Source: Bacteroidetes bacterium GWA2_40_15 (GTDB lineage: Bacteria > Bacteroidota > Bacteroidia > Bacteroidales > VadinHA17). Taken from it: 33,399 bases of DNA. The position numbers and the translations under genes were made by a program. The notes beneath the pieces are model-generated. The model worked only from the letters and a program-made list of their open reading frames with translations, did not search any database and was not told the origin of the DNA. Below are positions 8,315-17,474 of the stretch, piece by piece. Every line of letters begins with the position of its first letter. The stretch's first letter is position 1. Where the stretch lies: assembly GCA_001768195.1 (NCBI GenBank), contig MENI01000039.1, positions 1 through 33,399 on the forward strand. Reading direction: 5' to 3'.

Positions 8315-8614
8315 ATGAACATTCAGATTCATTCAGTGCGGTTTGACGCCGACAAAAAGCTAATCGACTTTGTTCAGCAGAGGCTGGAGAAATTAAACCA
8401 GTTTGGAGAAGATATTGTAAATGCCGAAGTATATCTGAGGCTTGACAAGGATCAGGAGCGCGAGAATAAAATCAGTGAAATTAAGCTCGAGGTAGCAGGT
8501 AAACCCTTATTTGCAAAGAAGCAGAGTAAGACATTTGAAGAGGCAACGGATGAAGCTATTGATGCCATTAAAAAGCAGATTACCAAACACAAACAGAAGA
8601 AGAGAGGACTGTGA
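8315..8614 (+). CDS. hpf: Short ribosome hibernation promoting factor (HPF/RaiA)
   Basis: A 99-residue protein beginning MNIQIHSVRFDADKKLIDFVQQRLEKL, the beta-alpha start of the HPF/RaiA fold, and ending in a basic tail (KKQITKHKQKKRGL). Key blocks are 'AEVYLRLDKD' and 'LFAKKQSKTFEEATDEAIDAIKKQI'. Only the N-terminal ribosome-binding domain is present, so this is the short form, which sits in the mRNA/tRNA channel of the 30S in starved cells. It follows xerC by 32 bp and is probably on the rpsU transcript. Its very strong Shine-Dalgarno sequence suggests control by the state of the 30S anti-SD. Confidence 0.9.
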   Translation: MNIQIHSVRFDADKKLIDFVQQRLEKLNQFGEDIVNAEVYLRLDKDQERENKISEIKLEVAGKPLFAKKQSKTFEEATDEAIDAIKKQITKHKQKKRGL

Positions 8615-8645
8615 TCCCACTATTTTCAAAAATATACAGAATAAT

Positions 8646-8677
8646 TTTGAATAATAAAATATAAATTCATACATTTG
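8646..8677 (+). promoter_or_regulatory. Promoter for the tRNA-tuf cluster
   Basis: TTTG at 8646-8649, 20 bases, then TACATTTG at 8670-8677 fits the Bacteroidota pattern with one extra spacer base. Transcription would start near 8684, about 45 bases before the first tRNA. It lies 31 bp past the hpf stop. Confidence 0.65.
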
Positions 8678-8728
8678 CAAACCGTTTTTTAAGGGTGAAT
8701 TATGCTCTTGCGGTGCGTTCTTTAAATT

Positions 8729-8802
8729 GCCGATGTAGCTCAGTTGGCCAGAGCAGCTGATTTGTAATCTGCAGGTCGGGGGTTCGAGTCCCTTCATCGG
8801 CT
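8729..8802 (+). tRNA. tRNA-Thr (TGT anticodon)
   Basis: The acceptor stem GCCGATG/CATCGGC pairs perfectly, with a T discriminator. The anticodon loop TTTGTAA (8761-8767) carries TGT at 8763-8765. The anticodon stem GCTGA/TCTGC has one T-T mismatch (8758 with 8770), and the T stem has two G-T pairs at its outer end. No CCA is encoded. It is the first of four clustered tRNAs before tuf. Confidence 0.93.
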
Positions 8803-8852
8803 CTTGAAAGACTTGTAAATGTGTGTCTTAGGAGTAAGATTCTGTTTAAAAG

Positions 8853-8935
8853 GGGGAGATACCAAAGCGGCCAACTGGGGCAGACTGTAAATCTGCTGGC
8901 AAATGCCTTCGTAGGTTCGAATCCTGCTCTCCCCA
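8853..8935 (+). tRNA. tRNA-Tyr (GTA anticodon)
   Basis: An 83-base class II tRNA with a long variable arm. The acceptor stem GGGGAGA/TCTCCCC pairs perfectly, with an A discriminator at 8935. The anticodon stem GCAGA/TCTGC encloses the loop CTGTAAA with GTA, and the T arm is GTAGG/CCTGC. No CCA is encoded. Confidence 0.95.
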
Positions 8936-9006
8936 CTTAAAACAGACTTAATACCGCAGGCTCTGGTTAAAGTGGTTGAGTGCGCGGTTCTCTTTGGACG
9001 ATATAA

Positions 9007-9079
9007 GCGGGAGTAGCTCAGTTGGTAGAGCATTAGCCTTCCAAGCTAAGGGTCGCGGTTTCGAGTACCGTCTCCCGCT
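9007..9079 (+). tRNA. tRNA-Gly (TCC anticodon)
   Basis: The acceptor stem GCGGGAG/CTCCCGC is perfect. The anticodon stem TTAGC/GCTAA encloses CTTCCAA, giving TCC. The T arm GCGGT/ACCGT has one G-T pair. The discriminator is T, and no CCA is encoded. Confidence 0.95.
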
Positions 9080-9090
9080 CACTTTTTGAG

Positions 9091-9162
9091 GCCAGAGTAG
9101 CTCAGGGGTAGAGCACTTCCTTGGTAAGGAAGGGGTCGGGGGTTCAATTCCCCCCTCCGGCT
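9091..9162 (+). tRNA. tRNA-Thr (GGT anticodon)
   Basis: The anticodon stem CTTCC/GGAAG is perfect around the loop TTGGTAA, giving GGT. The T arm is GGGGG/CCCCC. The acceptor stem GCCAGAG/CTCCGGC has an A-C mismatch at the fourth pair (9094 with 9158), where G would restore pairing. The D loop is short (AGGGGTA). The discriminator is T, and no CCA is encoded. Confidence 0.92.
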
Positions 9163-9223
9163 CAACAGGGTTAATAATGATTTGATTGATTATAGATAAA
9201 CTAAATTTAATACGCTTGGAGTT

Positions 9224-10411
<1,188 letters not shown>

Positions 10412-10429
10412 GTTTTGGATATATATTTG

Positions 10430-10459
10430 TGTACGGTCCGGTCGCGACCGGACCGTACA
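10430..10459. repeat. Perfect 30-bp palindrome between tuf and tRNA-Trp
   Basis: The arm TGTACGGTCCGGTCG (10430-10444) is followed directly by its exact reverse complement (10445-10459), with no spacer. It is far more GC-rich than its surroundings. As RNA it would form a hairpin of about 13 bp with a 4-base loop. No T-run follows; the tRNA-Trp gene begins 5 bases later. It could be a terminator-like or processing hairpin, or a DNA site for a dimeric protein; the sequence does not decide. Confidence 0.85.
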
Positions 10460-10463
10460 ATAT

Positions 10464-10536
10464 ACGGGTGTAGCTCAGTTGGTAGAGCACTGGTCTCCAA
10501 AACCAGGTGTCGGGAGTTCGAGTCTCTCCTCCCGTG
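10464..10536 (+). tRNA. tRNA-Trp (CCA anticodon)
   Basis: The anticodon stem CTGGT/ACCAG encloses CTCCAAA, giving CCA. The T arm GGGAG/CTCTC has one G-T pair. The discriminator is G (10536), as expected for Trp. The acceptor stem ACGGGTG/CTCCCGT has a T-T mismatch at the sixth pair (10469 with 10530). The gene stands 17 bases before the secE ATG, so the same transcript must be cut to release it. The 3' CCA is not encoded. Confidence 0.93.
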
Positions 10537-10553
10537 CAAAATTTTTTAGTAAT

Positions 10554-10745
10554 ATGAATATAAAAGGATATTTTCAGGACACATTTACAGAACTTGTACA
10601 CAAGGTTACCTGGCCAACTTGGAATGATCTTCAGAACAGTGCTGTACTTGTAATGGTCACCTCACTTATATTTGCTCTGATTGTAGCAGGAATGGATCTT
10701 GCATTCAGCAATATCATGGAGTTTGTTTACAGTTTATTATACTAA
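10554..10745 (+). CDS. secE: Preprotein translocase subunit SecE
   Basis: A 63-residue protein from ATG 10554 ([23 protein letters not shown]...). The amphipathic helix with '[15 protein letters not shown]' is the SecE signature and is followed by one transmembrane helix (about 32-55). It clamps SecY in the inner-membrane protein channel. The open frame extends upstream into tRNA-Trp, which rules out the longer start. It precedes nusG by 16 bp, the classic secE-nusG pair. Confidence 0.95.
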   Translation: MNIKGYFQDTFTELVHKVTWPTWNDLQNSAVLVMVTSLIFALIVAGMDLAFSNIMEFVYSLLY

Positions 10746-10761
10746 TCAGAGGAAAGTTCCA

Positions 10762-11310
10762 ATGAGTGAGATAGTTAAAAAGTGGTATGTGCTTCGTGCT
10801 ATTGGGGGAAAGGAAAAGAAGGTGAAGGAATATATAGAGAGCGAAGTGGCACGTCTTAAGCTTCAGGATAATATCTCACAGGTTCTTATCCCGACCGAAA
10901 AGGTTTACCAAATAAGGGCAGGTAAAAAGATAAGCAAGGAGAGAACATTCTTTCCGGGATATGTTCTGGTTGAAGCACTTCTTACCGGAGAGGTCCCGCA
11001 TATGTTAAGAAATATACCAAATGTAATTGGATTTCTCGGCTCCAAGGATGGCGAACCTGTACCTTTGAGAAAAGCAGAGATTAACCGTATTCTGGGTAAG
11101 GTTGATGAACTTAACGCAAGCGATGAGGAATTGAATATTCCATTCTTTGTCGGTGAATCAGTAAAAGTTATTGACGGGCCTTTCAATAGTTTCACAGGAA
11201 TTATTGAGGAGGTAAACGATGAGAAGAAGAAGCTGAAAGTGATGGTTAAGATTTTCGGAAGAAAAACACCTCTCGAATTAAGCTTCATGCAGGTAGAAAA
11301 AGAAAACTAA
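10762..11310 (+). CDS. nusG: Transcription termination/antitermination factor NusG
   Basis: A 182-residue protein from ATG 10762 ([26 protein letters not shown]). The NGN domain occupies about 8-115, with '[10 protein letters not shown]' and '[16 protein letters not shown]', and the KOW domain about 128-182, with '[22 protein letters not shown]'. It binds RNA polymerase and links it to ribosomal protein S10 or Rho. GAGGAAAG before the ATG is a fair ribosome site. A longer frame from 10699 lies inside secE and is not used. Confidence 0.96.
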   Translation: MSEIVKKWYVLRAIGGKEKKVKEYIESEVARLKLQDNISQVLIPTEKVYQIRAGKKISKERTFFPGYVLVEALLTGEVPHMLRNIPNVIGFLGSKDGEPVPLRKAEINRILGKVDELNASDEELNIPFFVGESVKVIDGPFNSFTGIIEEVNDEKKKLKVMVKIFGRKTPLELSFMQVEKEN

Positions 11311-11391
11311 CAAAGATATTGAGGTCGTGATATTTATAATGCTTCCTGAACGACTTTCAAGTGCTCGCAATTAATACGCAAATTTAAAATT

Positions 11392-11832
11392 ATGGCAAAA
11401 GAAGTTGCTGGATTAATCAAGTTACAGATTCGTGGCGGAGGAGCTAATCCATCACCCCCTGTTGGCCCTGCACTGGGTTCAAAAGGTGTGAACATCATGG
11501 ATTTCTGTAAGCAGTTTAATGCCAGGACCCAGGACAAGGCTGGAAAAGTAATACCGGTAGTAATTACGGTCTATGCTGACAAATCTTTCGAATTTGTTAC
11601 AAAAACCCCCCCGGTTGCTGTTCAGCTTCTTGAGGTTACCAAATCAAAGAAGGGTTCAAAAGAACCAAACCGCGATAAGGTAGCGTCTGTTTCCTGGGAC
11701 CAGGTCAAAACAATTGCTTCAGATAAAATGGAAGACTTAAACTGTTTTACAGTAGAGTCTGCAATGCGAATGGTTGCTGGTACCGCCAGAAGTATGGGAA
11801 TCACCGTTAAAGGAGACTTCCCTAAAAAATAA
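11392..11832 (+). CDS. rplK: 50S ribosomal protein uL11
   Basis: A 146-residue protein with the L11 N-terminal block '[32 protein letters not shown]' and the rRNA-binding C-terminal domain ending '[15 protein letters not shown]'. It sits at the GTPase-associated centre of the 50S with L10 and L7/L12. The 81-bp gap after nusG has no clear terminator, so the operon probably continues. There is no Shine-Dalgarno sequence (TTTAAAATT before the ATG). Confidence 0.97.
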   Translation: MAKEVAGLIKLQIRGGGANPSPPVGPALGSKGVNIMDFCKQFNARTQDKAGKVIPVVITVYADKSFEFVTKTPPVAVQLLEVTKSKKGSKEPNRDKVASVSWDQVKTIASDKMEDLNCFTVESAMRMVAGTARSMGITVKGDFPKK

Positions 11833-11838
11833 TTAATT

Positions 11839-11843
11839 AGGAG
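11839..11843 (+). promoter_or_regulatory. Shine-Dalgarno site of rplA
   Basis: AGGAG, 5 bases before the ATG at 11849, lies in the 16-bp gap after rplK. The neighbouring rplK, rplJ and rplL have no such site. Confidence 0.55.
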
Positions 11844-11848
11844 AAAAA

Positions 11849-12544
11849 ATGACTAAACTTACCAAAAATCAGAAGTCTGCTCTTGAAAAACTCGATAAGA
11901 ACAGACTTTACACATTGAAAGAGGCTTCCTCTTTGGTTAAGGAAATGACCAAGACCAAGTTCGATGCTTCTGTCGATTTGGATGTAAGGTTAGGTATAGA
12001 TCCAAGAAAATCCAATCAGATGGTTCGCGGCGTTGTTTCACTTCCTCACGGAACTGGTAAAGAGACGCGTGTACTCGTGCTCTGCACCCCCGATAAGGAG
12101 AATGAAGCAAAAGAAGCCGGAGCTGATTTTGTCGGTCTTGACGATTATGTTGAAAAGATCAAAGGTGGTTGGACAGATGTGGATGTTATAATAACCATGC
12201 CATCCGTTATGGGAAAGGTCGGTCAGTTAGGTCGTATACTCGGTCCTCGCGGACTGATGCCGAACCCGAAAAGTGGAACCGTCACTATGGAAATAGGTAA
12301 GGCTGTTAAAGAAGTGAAGCAGGGTAAGATTGATTTCAAGGTAGATAAAAGTGGAATCATTCATACCTCAATCGGAAAAGTCTCATTTGAGCCTCAGAAG
12401 ATCGCTGATAACGCAAAAGAGTTTATCACAATGGTAAACAAACTTAAACCGGCTGCCGCCAAAGGAACATACTTACGTAGTATTTTCATTTCGAGCACTA
12501 TGAGCCCGGGTGTTAAAATCGATCCTAAAGGCCTGGATGAATAA
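11849..12544 (+). CDS. rplA: 50S ribosomal protein uL1
   Basis: A 231-residue protein with the L1 signature around '[23 protein letters not shown]' and the C-terminal '[20 protein letters not shown]'. It forms the mobile L1 stalk that handles deacylated tRNA. L1 proteins often repress their own L11-L1 mRNA in other bacteria; no leader structure could be shown here. It lies 16 bp after rplK with its own AGGAG site. Confidence 0.97.
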   Translation: MTKLTKNQKSALEKLDKNRLYTLKEASSLVKEMTKTKFDASVDLDVRLGIDPRKSNQMVRGVVSLPHGTGKETRVLVLCTPDKENEAKEAGADFVGLDDYVEKIKGGWTDVDVIITMPSVMGKVGQLGRILGPRGLMPNPKSGTVTMEIGKAVKEVKQGKIDFKVDKSGIIHTSIGKVSFEPQKIADNAKEFITMVNKLKPAAAKGTYLRSIFISSTMSPGVKIDPKGLDE

Positions 12545-12571
12545 TTTGTAAAGTAAAATTCGAAAGAAACA

Positions 12572-13093
12572 ATGAGACGGGAAGAAAAAATCGCTATCAT
12601 AGACAGCCTTGCTGAGAGATTAAAAGAGTACGGTCACTTTTATCTGACTGATACTGCTCAGCTTAATGCAGCTGATACAAGTGATCTTAGAAGGAAGTGC
12701 TTCGAGAACGATATTAAACTTATCGTTGTGAAGAACACTCTCCTTAAAAGGGCACTCGAGCAGTCTACTGGGAACTTTGAAGAACTTTATCCGGTTCTGA
12801 AAGGTACTACGTCCATCATGTTTACTCAATCGGGAAATGTTCCTGCAAAACTTATAAAGGAATTCCGAAAGAGTCATGGTAAACCTGTGCTTAAAGGCGC
12901 ATACGTTCAGGAATCAATTTATGTCGGAGAGAATCAGCTCGATGCTCTTGTCTCTATCAAGACGAAAGAAGAACTTGTTGGTGATATTATTATGCTGTTG
13001 CAGTCACCTGCGAAGAACGTTATTTCAGCCCTGCTATCAGGTGGAACAAAAATTCATGGTGTTCTTGAAACACTATCAAAAAGAGAAGAATAA
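12572..13093 (+). CDS. rplJ: 50S ribosomal protein uL10
   Basis: A 173-residue protein starting MRREEKIAIIDSLAERLKEY, with 'LRRKCFENDIKLIVVKNTLLKRAL', the L10 rRNA-binding helix region, and a C-terminal helix that carries L7/L12 dimers. It is the base of the 50S stalk. It follows rplA by 27 bp and precedes rplL by 31 bp in the standard order. There is no Shine-Dalgarno sequence. Confidence 0.96.
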   Translation: MRREEKIAIIDSLAERLKEYGHFYLTDTAQLNAADTSDLRRKCFENDIKLIVVKNTLLKRALEQSTGNFEELYPVLKGTTSIMFTQSGNVPAKLIKEFRKSHGKPVLKGAYVQESIYVGENQLDALVSIKTKEELVGDIIMLLQSPAKNVISALLSGGTKIHGVLETLSKREE

Positions 13094-13124
13094 TAAAACA
13101 TAATTAAATTAAAAATCGATAAAA

Positions 13125-13502
13125 ATGGCAGATCTTAAGAAGTTTGCAGAAGAACTGGTTAACTTATCTGTAAAAGAAGTAAGCGAACTGGCTAAAATAC
13201 TTAAAGATGAGTATGGTATTGAACCCGCAGCCGCAGCAGTGGCAGTTGCTGCTCCGGCAGCAGGTGGCGATGCCCCGGCAGCTGCTGAAAAATCAACTTT
13301 TGATGTTATCCTCAAATCAGCAGGTGGACAGAAATTGCAGATAGTTAAACTCGTTAAGGATATCACCGGTCTTGGACTGAAAGAAGCTAAAGCAGTAGTT
13401 GATGCTGCTCCTGGCCCGGTTAAAGAAGGTGTTTCCAAAGATGAAGCCGAAGCTATTAAAGGTCAATTAGTAGAAGCAGGAGCTGAAGTTGAACTTAAAT
13501 AA
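13125..13502 (+). CDS. rplL: 50S ribosomal protein bL12 (L7/L12)
   Basis: A 125-residue acidic protein. The N-terminal dimerisation domain (about 1-35) is followed by an Ala/Pro-rich flexible hinge (about 36-55) and the factor-binding C-terminal domain with '[31 protein letters not shown]' and the ending 'EAGAEVELK'. It recruits EF-Tu, EF-G and other GTPases. A strong hairpin with a T-run lies between its stop and rpoB. Confidence 0.97.
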   Translation: MADLKKFAEELVNLSVKEVSELAKILKDEYGIEPAAAAVAVAAPAAGGDAPAAAEKSTFDVILKSAGGQKLQIVKLVKDITGLGLKEAKAVVDAAPGPVKEGVSKDEAEAIKGQLVEAGAEVELK

Positions 13503-13525
13503 GTTATACCTGAATACCGGGTTAT

Positions 13526-13568
13526 AGGTTTAGTCCCGAAAATTCGGGACTAGGCCTTTTTGTTCTTT
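13526..13568 (+). terminator. Intrinsic terminator or attenuator between rplL and rpoB
   Basis: The arms at 13526-13540 and 13543-13557 can pair almost completely, with two G-U pairs; the core TAGTCCCGA/TCGGGACTA is perfect. A T-rich run (CCTTTTTGTTCTTT) follows. Since rpoB starts 30 bases later with no clear promoter between, it probably lets only part of the transcription through, which would lower rpoBC relative to rplJL as in other bacteria. Confidence 0.82.
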
Positions 13569-13598
13569 AAATAATAAGTTCACTTAATCTTTTAATAA

Positions 13599-16500
13599 AT
13601 GTCCTCAAAAAATACCGAAAGAATAAGTTTCGCATCCAGGAAAAATCAGCTTGATTACCCTGATTTCCTGGAAATTCAGTTGAAATCATTCGGTGAGTTC
13701 TTTCAGCTAGGAACGACTCCCGAGAACAGGAAAAGAGAAGGACTTTTTAAAGTCTTTACCGAAAACTTCCCCATAACTGATACAAGGAACAATTTCGTCC
13801 TGGAATTTCTCGATTATTATATTGACCCTCCCCGCTATACAATAGAGGAGTGTATCGAACGCGGACTTACATTCAGCATTCCGCTCAAAGCAAAGCTAAA
13901 ACTTTACTGTACCGATCCGGAACATGAGGATTTTGATACGGTAATTCAGGATGTATACCTAGGAACCGTACCGTATATGACCGATCGCGCAACATTTGTT
14001 ATCAATGGCGCTGAAAGAGTTGTCGTTTCTCAGCTGCACAGGTCTCCCGGTGTCTTTTTCGGACAGAGTATACATGCCAATGGTACAAAACTTTATTCTG
14101 CAAGGATCATCCCGTTCAAAGGTTCATGGATAGAATTTGCTACCGACATAAATAATGTGATGTATGCATACATCGACAGGAAGAAAAAACTGCCGGTGAC
14201 TACCCTTCTCCGCGCTATAGGTTTTGAAAGTGATAAGGAGATACTGGAAATATTCAATCTTGCCGAAGAACATAAGGTTTCGAAAACAAGCATTAAAAAA
14301 CTCGTGGGACGCAAACTTGCAGCAAGGGTGCTTAAAACATGGGTTGAAGATTTTGTTGACGAAGATACAGGCGAGGTTGTTTCAATCGAAAGAAATGAAG
14401 TAATTCTCGACAGGGAAACCGTTATCGAGTCGGAACATGTTGACCTGATTGTTGATTCAGGTACAAAGACAATACTCCTGCACAAGGACGATACAACCCT
14501 CTCGGATTACGCTATTATATACAATACGCTTCAGAAAGATCCGTGTAACTCTGAAAAAGAGGCAGTAATTTATATCTACCGGCAGCTTCGCAATGCGGAA
14601 CCGCCTGATGAGGCAACTGCACGCGATGTTATCGATAAACTCTTCTTCTCCGATAAAAGGTATGATCTTGGCGAAGTGGGACGTTACAGGATAAACAAAA
14701 AACTGGGCCTTGAAACCGATATGAATGTCAAGATCCTCACCCGCGAGGATATGATAAAGATCATTGGCTACCTTATCGAACTTATTAATTCAAAGACTGA
14801 TATAGATGATATCGACCACCTGAGCAACAGAAGGGTACGTACAGTCGGTGAACAGCTGTATGCGCAGTTCGGTGTTGGCCTGGCACGTATGGCCAGAACA
14901 ATCCGCGAAAGAATGAATGTAAGGGATAATGAAGTCTTTACACCTGTTGATCTCATTAACTCCAAGACGCTATCTTCTGTTATCAACTCATTTTTCGGCA
15001 CTAACCAGTTGTCGCAGTTCATGGATCAGACAAACCCTCTTGCTGAAATGACTCATAAGCGCCGTATGTCCGCTCTCGGACCCGGTGGTCTTTCGCGTGA
15101 AAGGGCCGGTTTTGAAGTAAGGGACGTTCACTATACACATTATGGCCGCCTGTGCCCGATAGAAACACCGGAAGGACCAAACATCGGACTAATTTCATCA
15201 TTGTGTGTCTTTGCAAAGATCAATGACCTGGGATTTATTGAAACACCTTATCTGAAAGTAAACCACGATGCAAAGGGTTCGAAGGTTGACCTCTCGGAGG
15301 AGGGTGTAATATGGCTTAGCGCTGAAGAGGAAGAGGAAAAAATGATTGCTCAGGCAAATGCCCCTCTCACAAAAGACGGACATTTTGAAAATGCAAGGGC
15401 AAAATGCAGGTACGAAGCTGATTATCCTTTCGAGGAGATTTCGAAGGTGGACCTAATGGATGTAGCTCCGAACCAGATTGCTTCAATTGCTGCCTCTCTT
15501 ATCCCGTTCCTCGAGCATGATGATGCCAACAGGGCTCTTATGGGATCAAACATGATGCGCCAGGCAGTACCTCTTATTAATCCTGATGCCCCGATAGTTG
15601 GTACAGGCCTCGAAGGTCAGGTGATCAGGGACAGCCGGATTCTTTATATGGCTGAAGGAGACGGGGTGGTTGAATTTGTAGATTCAAATGAGATCGTTAT
15701 CAAATACACCCGCACTGATGAAGAGAAATTCGTAAGCTTTGATGATGATATTAGGCGCTATGTACTTCCAAAATACCGCAAGACAAACCAGAATACCTGT
15801 ATCAACCTTATCCCTGTAGTTAAAAAAGGAGAAAAAGTTGTGAAAGGACAGGTACTTACTGAAGGCTATGGAACCAAACACGGCGAACTTGCTCTTGGTA
15901 GAAACCTGAAAGTGGCCTTTATGCCATGGAAAGGTTACAACTTTGAGGATGCAATTGTAATTTCGGATAAAGTTGTACAGGAAGATTATTTTACTTCTGT
16001 ACATATAGATGAGTACCAGCTTGAGGTTCGTGATACAAAACGCGGTCTTGAAGAACTTACTTCTGATATTCCGAATGTCAGTGAGGAAGCTACTAAAAAC
16101 CTCGACGAAAACGGGCTTATCAGAATAGGTGCACACATTAGGCCGGGTGATATTCTTATTGGTAAGATAACACCCAAAGGAGAATCAGATCCATCACCTG
16201 AAGAGAAACTTTTAAGGGCCATCTTTGGTGACAAAGCAGGCGATGTTAAAGATGCATCGCTTAAGGCAGGTCCGTCTCTCGATGGTGTGGTAATTGACAA
16301 GAAACTCTTTACCAGGGCAATTAAGGACAGGAAGGCTAAAGCTGTTGAAAAACCGCTGCTCGACAAGATCGAGACCGAATTCAACAGAAGCGCTGATGAT
16401 CTTAAAGCACGACTTGTTGATAAGCTCTTTATCCTTGTTAATGGAAAAACATCGCAGGGAGTTAAGGATTATCTGAATGTTGACGTAATACCAAAAGGAA

Positions 16501-17420
16501 GCAAATTCACCCTTAAGCAGCTTCAGGATGTCGATTTTATGAATGTCAATCCAAATAAGTGGACCACCGACAAGAAGAAAAACGACAGCATAAAACTGCT
16601 TCTTCACAATTATATTATTAAATATAAGGAGATTGACGGTGTTTACAAGCGTAGAAAATACAATATAACCATTGGAGATGAGCTGCCGGCAGGCATCGTT
16701 CGTCTTGCAAAAGTTTATATTGCCAAGAAACGCAAGGTCAAGGTTGGGGACAAAATGGCCGGCCGTCATGGTAACAAGGGTATCGTGGCAAGAATAGTAC
16801 GCGCCGAGGATATGCCGTTCCTTGAGGATGGAACTCCTGTTGACATAGTTCTTAATCCTCTGGGCGTGCCTTCAAGGATGAACCTGGGGCAGATTTATGA
16901 AACAGTGCTTGGCTGGGCAGGCAAAAAACTTGGTTTGAAATTCTCGACTCCTATTTTCGATGGAGCCACCATTGATCAGATAAATGAATACACTGAAAAA
17001 GCCGATCTTCCGAAGTATGGTAAAACATATCTCTTCGACGGCGGCACTGGTGAAAAATTCGACCAGCCGGCAACAGTCGGAATTATTTATATGCTTAAGC
17101 TGGGGCACATGGTTGATGATAAGATGCATGCCCGTTCTATTGGACCATATTCTCTTATAACCCAGCAGCCACTTGGCGGAAAAGCACAGTTCGGAGGACA
17201 ACGATTTGGTGAGATGGAAGTGTGGGCCCTTGAAGCATTCGGTGCTGCTCACATTCTGCAGGAGATACTTACAATTAAATCAGACGATGTTGTAGGCCGT
17301 GCTAAAGCCTATGAAGCTATTGTGAAAGGCGAACCAATGCCTCAACCTGGAATACCTGAGTCATTGAATGTTCTCCTGCACGAACTCAGAGGACTTGGAC
17401 TTAGCATAATACTTGACTAA
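13599..17420 (+). CDS. rpoB: RNA polymerase beta subunit
   Basis: A 1273-residue beta subunit, complete and of usual length for this phylum. The rifampicin region is present at about 465-495 ([13 protein letters not shown]...[13 protein letters not shown]), with Asp476, His486 and Ser491 at the positions where change gives resistance in E. coli, so the sequence is of the sensitive type at these three sites. '[12 protein letters not shown]' and the C-terminal '[30 protein letters not shown]' are the conserved catalytic and anchor regions. It follows the attenuator and precedes rpoC by 54 bp. There is no Shine-Dalgarno sequence. Confidence 0.98.
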   Translation: MSSKNTERISFASRKNQLDYPDFLEIQLKSFGEFFQLGTTPENRKREGLFKVFTENFPITDTRNNFVLEFLDYYIDPPRYTIEECIERGLTFSIPLKAKLKLYCTDPEHEDFDTVIQDVYLGTVPYMTDRATFVINGAERVVVSQLHRSPGVFFGQSIHANGTKLYSARIIPFKGSWIEFATDINNVMYAYIDRKKKLPVTTLLRAIGFESDKEILEIFNLAEEHKVSKTSIKKLVGRKLAARVLKTWVEDFVDEDTGEVVSIERNEVILDRETVIESEHVDLIVDSGTKTILLHKDDTTLSDYAIIYNTLQKDPCNSEKEAVIYIYRQLRNAEPPDEATARDVIDKLFFSDKRYDLGEVGRYRINKKLGLETDMNVKILTREDMIKIIGYLIELINSKTDIDDIDHLSNRRVRTVGEQLYAQFGVGLARMARTIRERMNVRDNEVFTPVDLINSKTLSSVINSFFGTNQLSQFMDQTNPLAEMTHKRRMSALGPGGLSRERAGFEVRDVHYTHYGRLCPIETPEGPNIGLISSLCVFAKINDLGFIETPYLKVNHDAKGSKVDLSEEGVIWLSAEEEEEKMIAQANAPLTKDGHFENARAKCRYEADYPFEEISKVDLMDVAPNQIASIAASLIPFLEHDDANRALMGSNMMRQAVPLINPDAPIVGTGLEGQVIRDSRILYMAEGDGVVEFVDSNEIVIKYTRTDEEKFVSFDDDIRRYVLPKYRKTNQNTCINLIPVVKKGEKVVKGQVLTEGYGTKHGELALGRNLKVAFMPWKGYNFEDAIVISDKVVQEDYFTSVHIDEYQLEVRDTKRGLEELTSDIPNVSEEATKNLDENGLIRIGAHIRPGDILIGKITPKGESDPSPEEKLLRAIFGDKAGDVKDASLKAGPSLDGVVIDKKLFTRAIKDRKAKAVEKPLLDKIETEFNRSADDLKARLVDKLFILVNGKTSQGVKDYLNVDVIPKGSKFTLKQLQDVDFMNVNPNKWTTDKKKNDSIKLLLHNYIIKYKEIDGVYKRRKYNITIGDELPAGIVRLAKVYIAKKRKVKVGDKMAGRHGNKGIVARIVRAEDMPFLEDGTPVDIVLNPLGVPSRMNLGQIYETVLGWAGKKLGLKFSTPIFDGATIDQINEYTEKADLPKYGKTYLFDGGTGEKFDQPATVGIIYMLKLGHMVDDKMHARSIGPYSLITQQPLGGKAQFGGQRFGEMEVWALEAFGAAHILQEILTIKSDDVVGRAKAYEAIVKGEPMPQPGIPESLNVLLHELRGLGLSIILD

Positions 17421-17474
17421 GTAATCAGCCAAGGTTTGAATTTTAGTTTTTGAATTAAAAAAATTGTTCAGAAT

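Noticed and set aside
13109-13438. Ala/Ser-rich minus-strand frame over rplL
   Set aside because: It is a shadow of the Ala-rich hinge codons of L7/L12.
15684-16769. Long minus-strand frames inside rpoB
   Set aside because: They are antisense to a fully conserved rpoB and show no family features.
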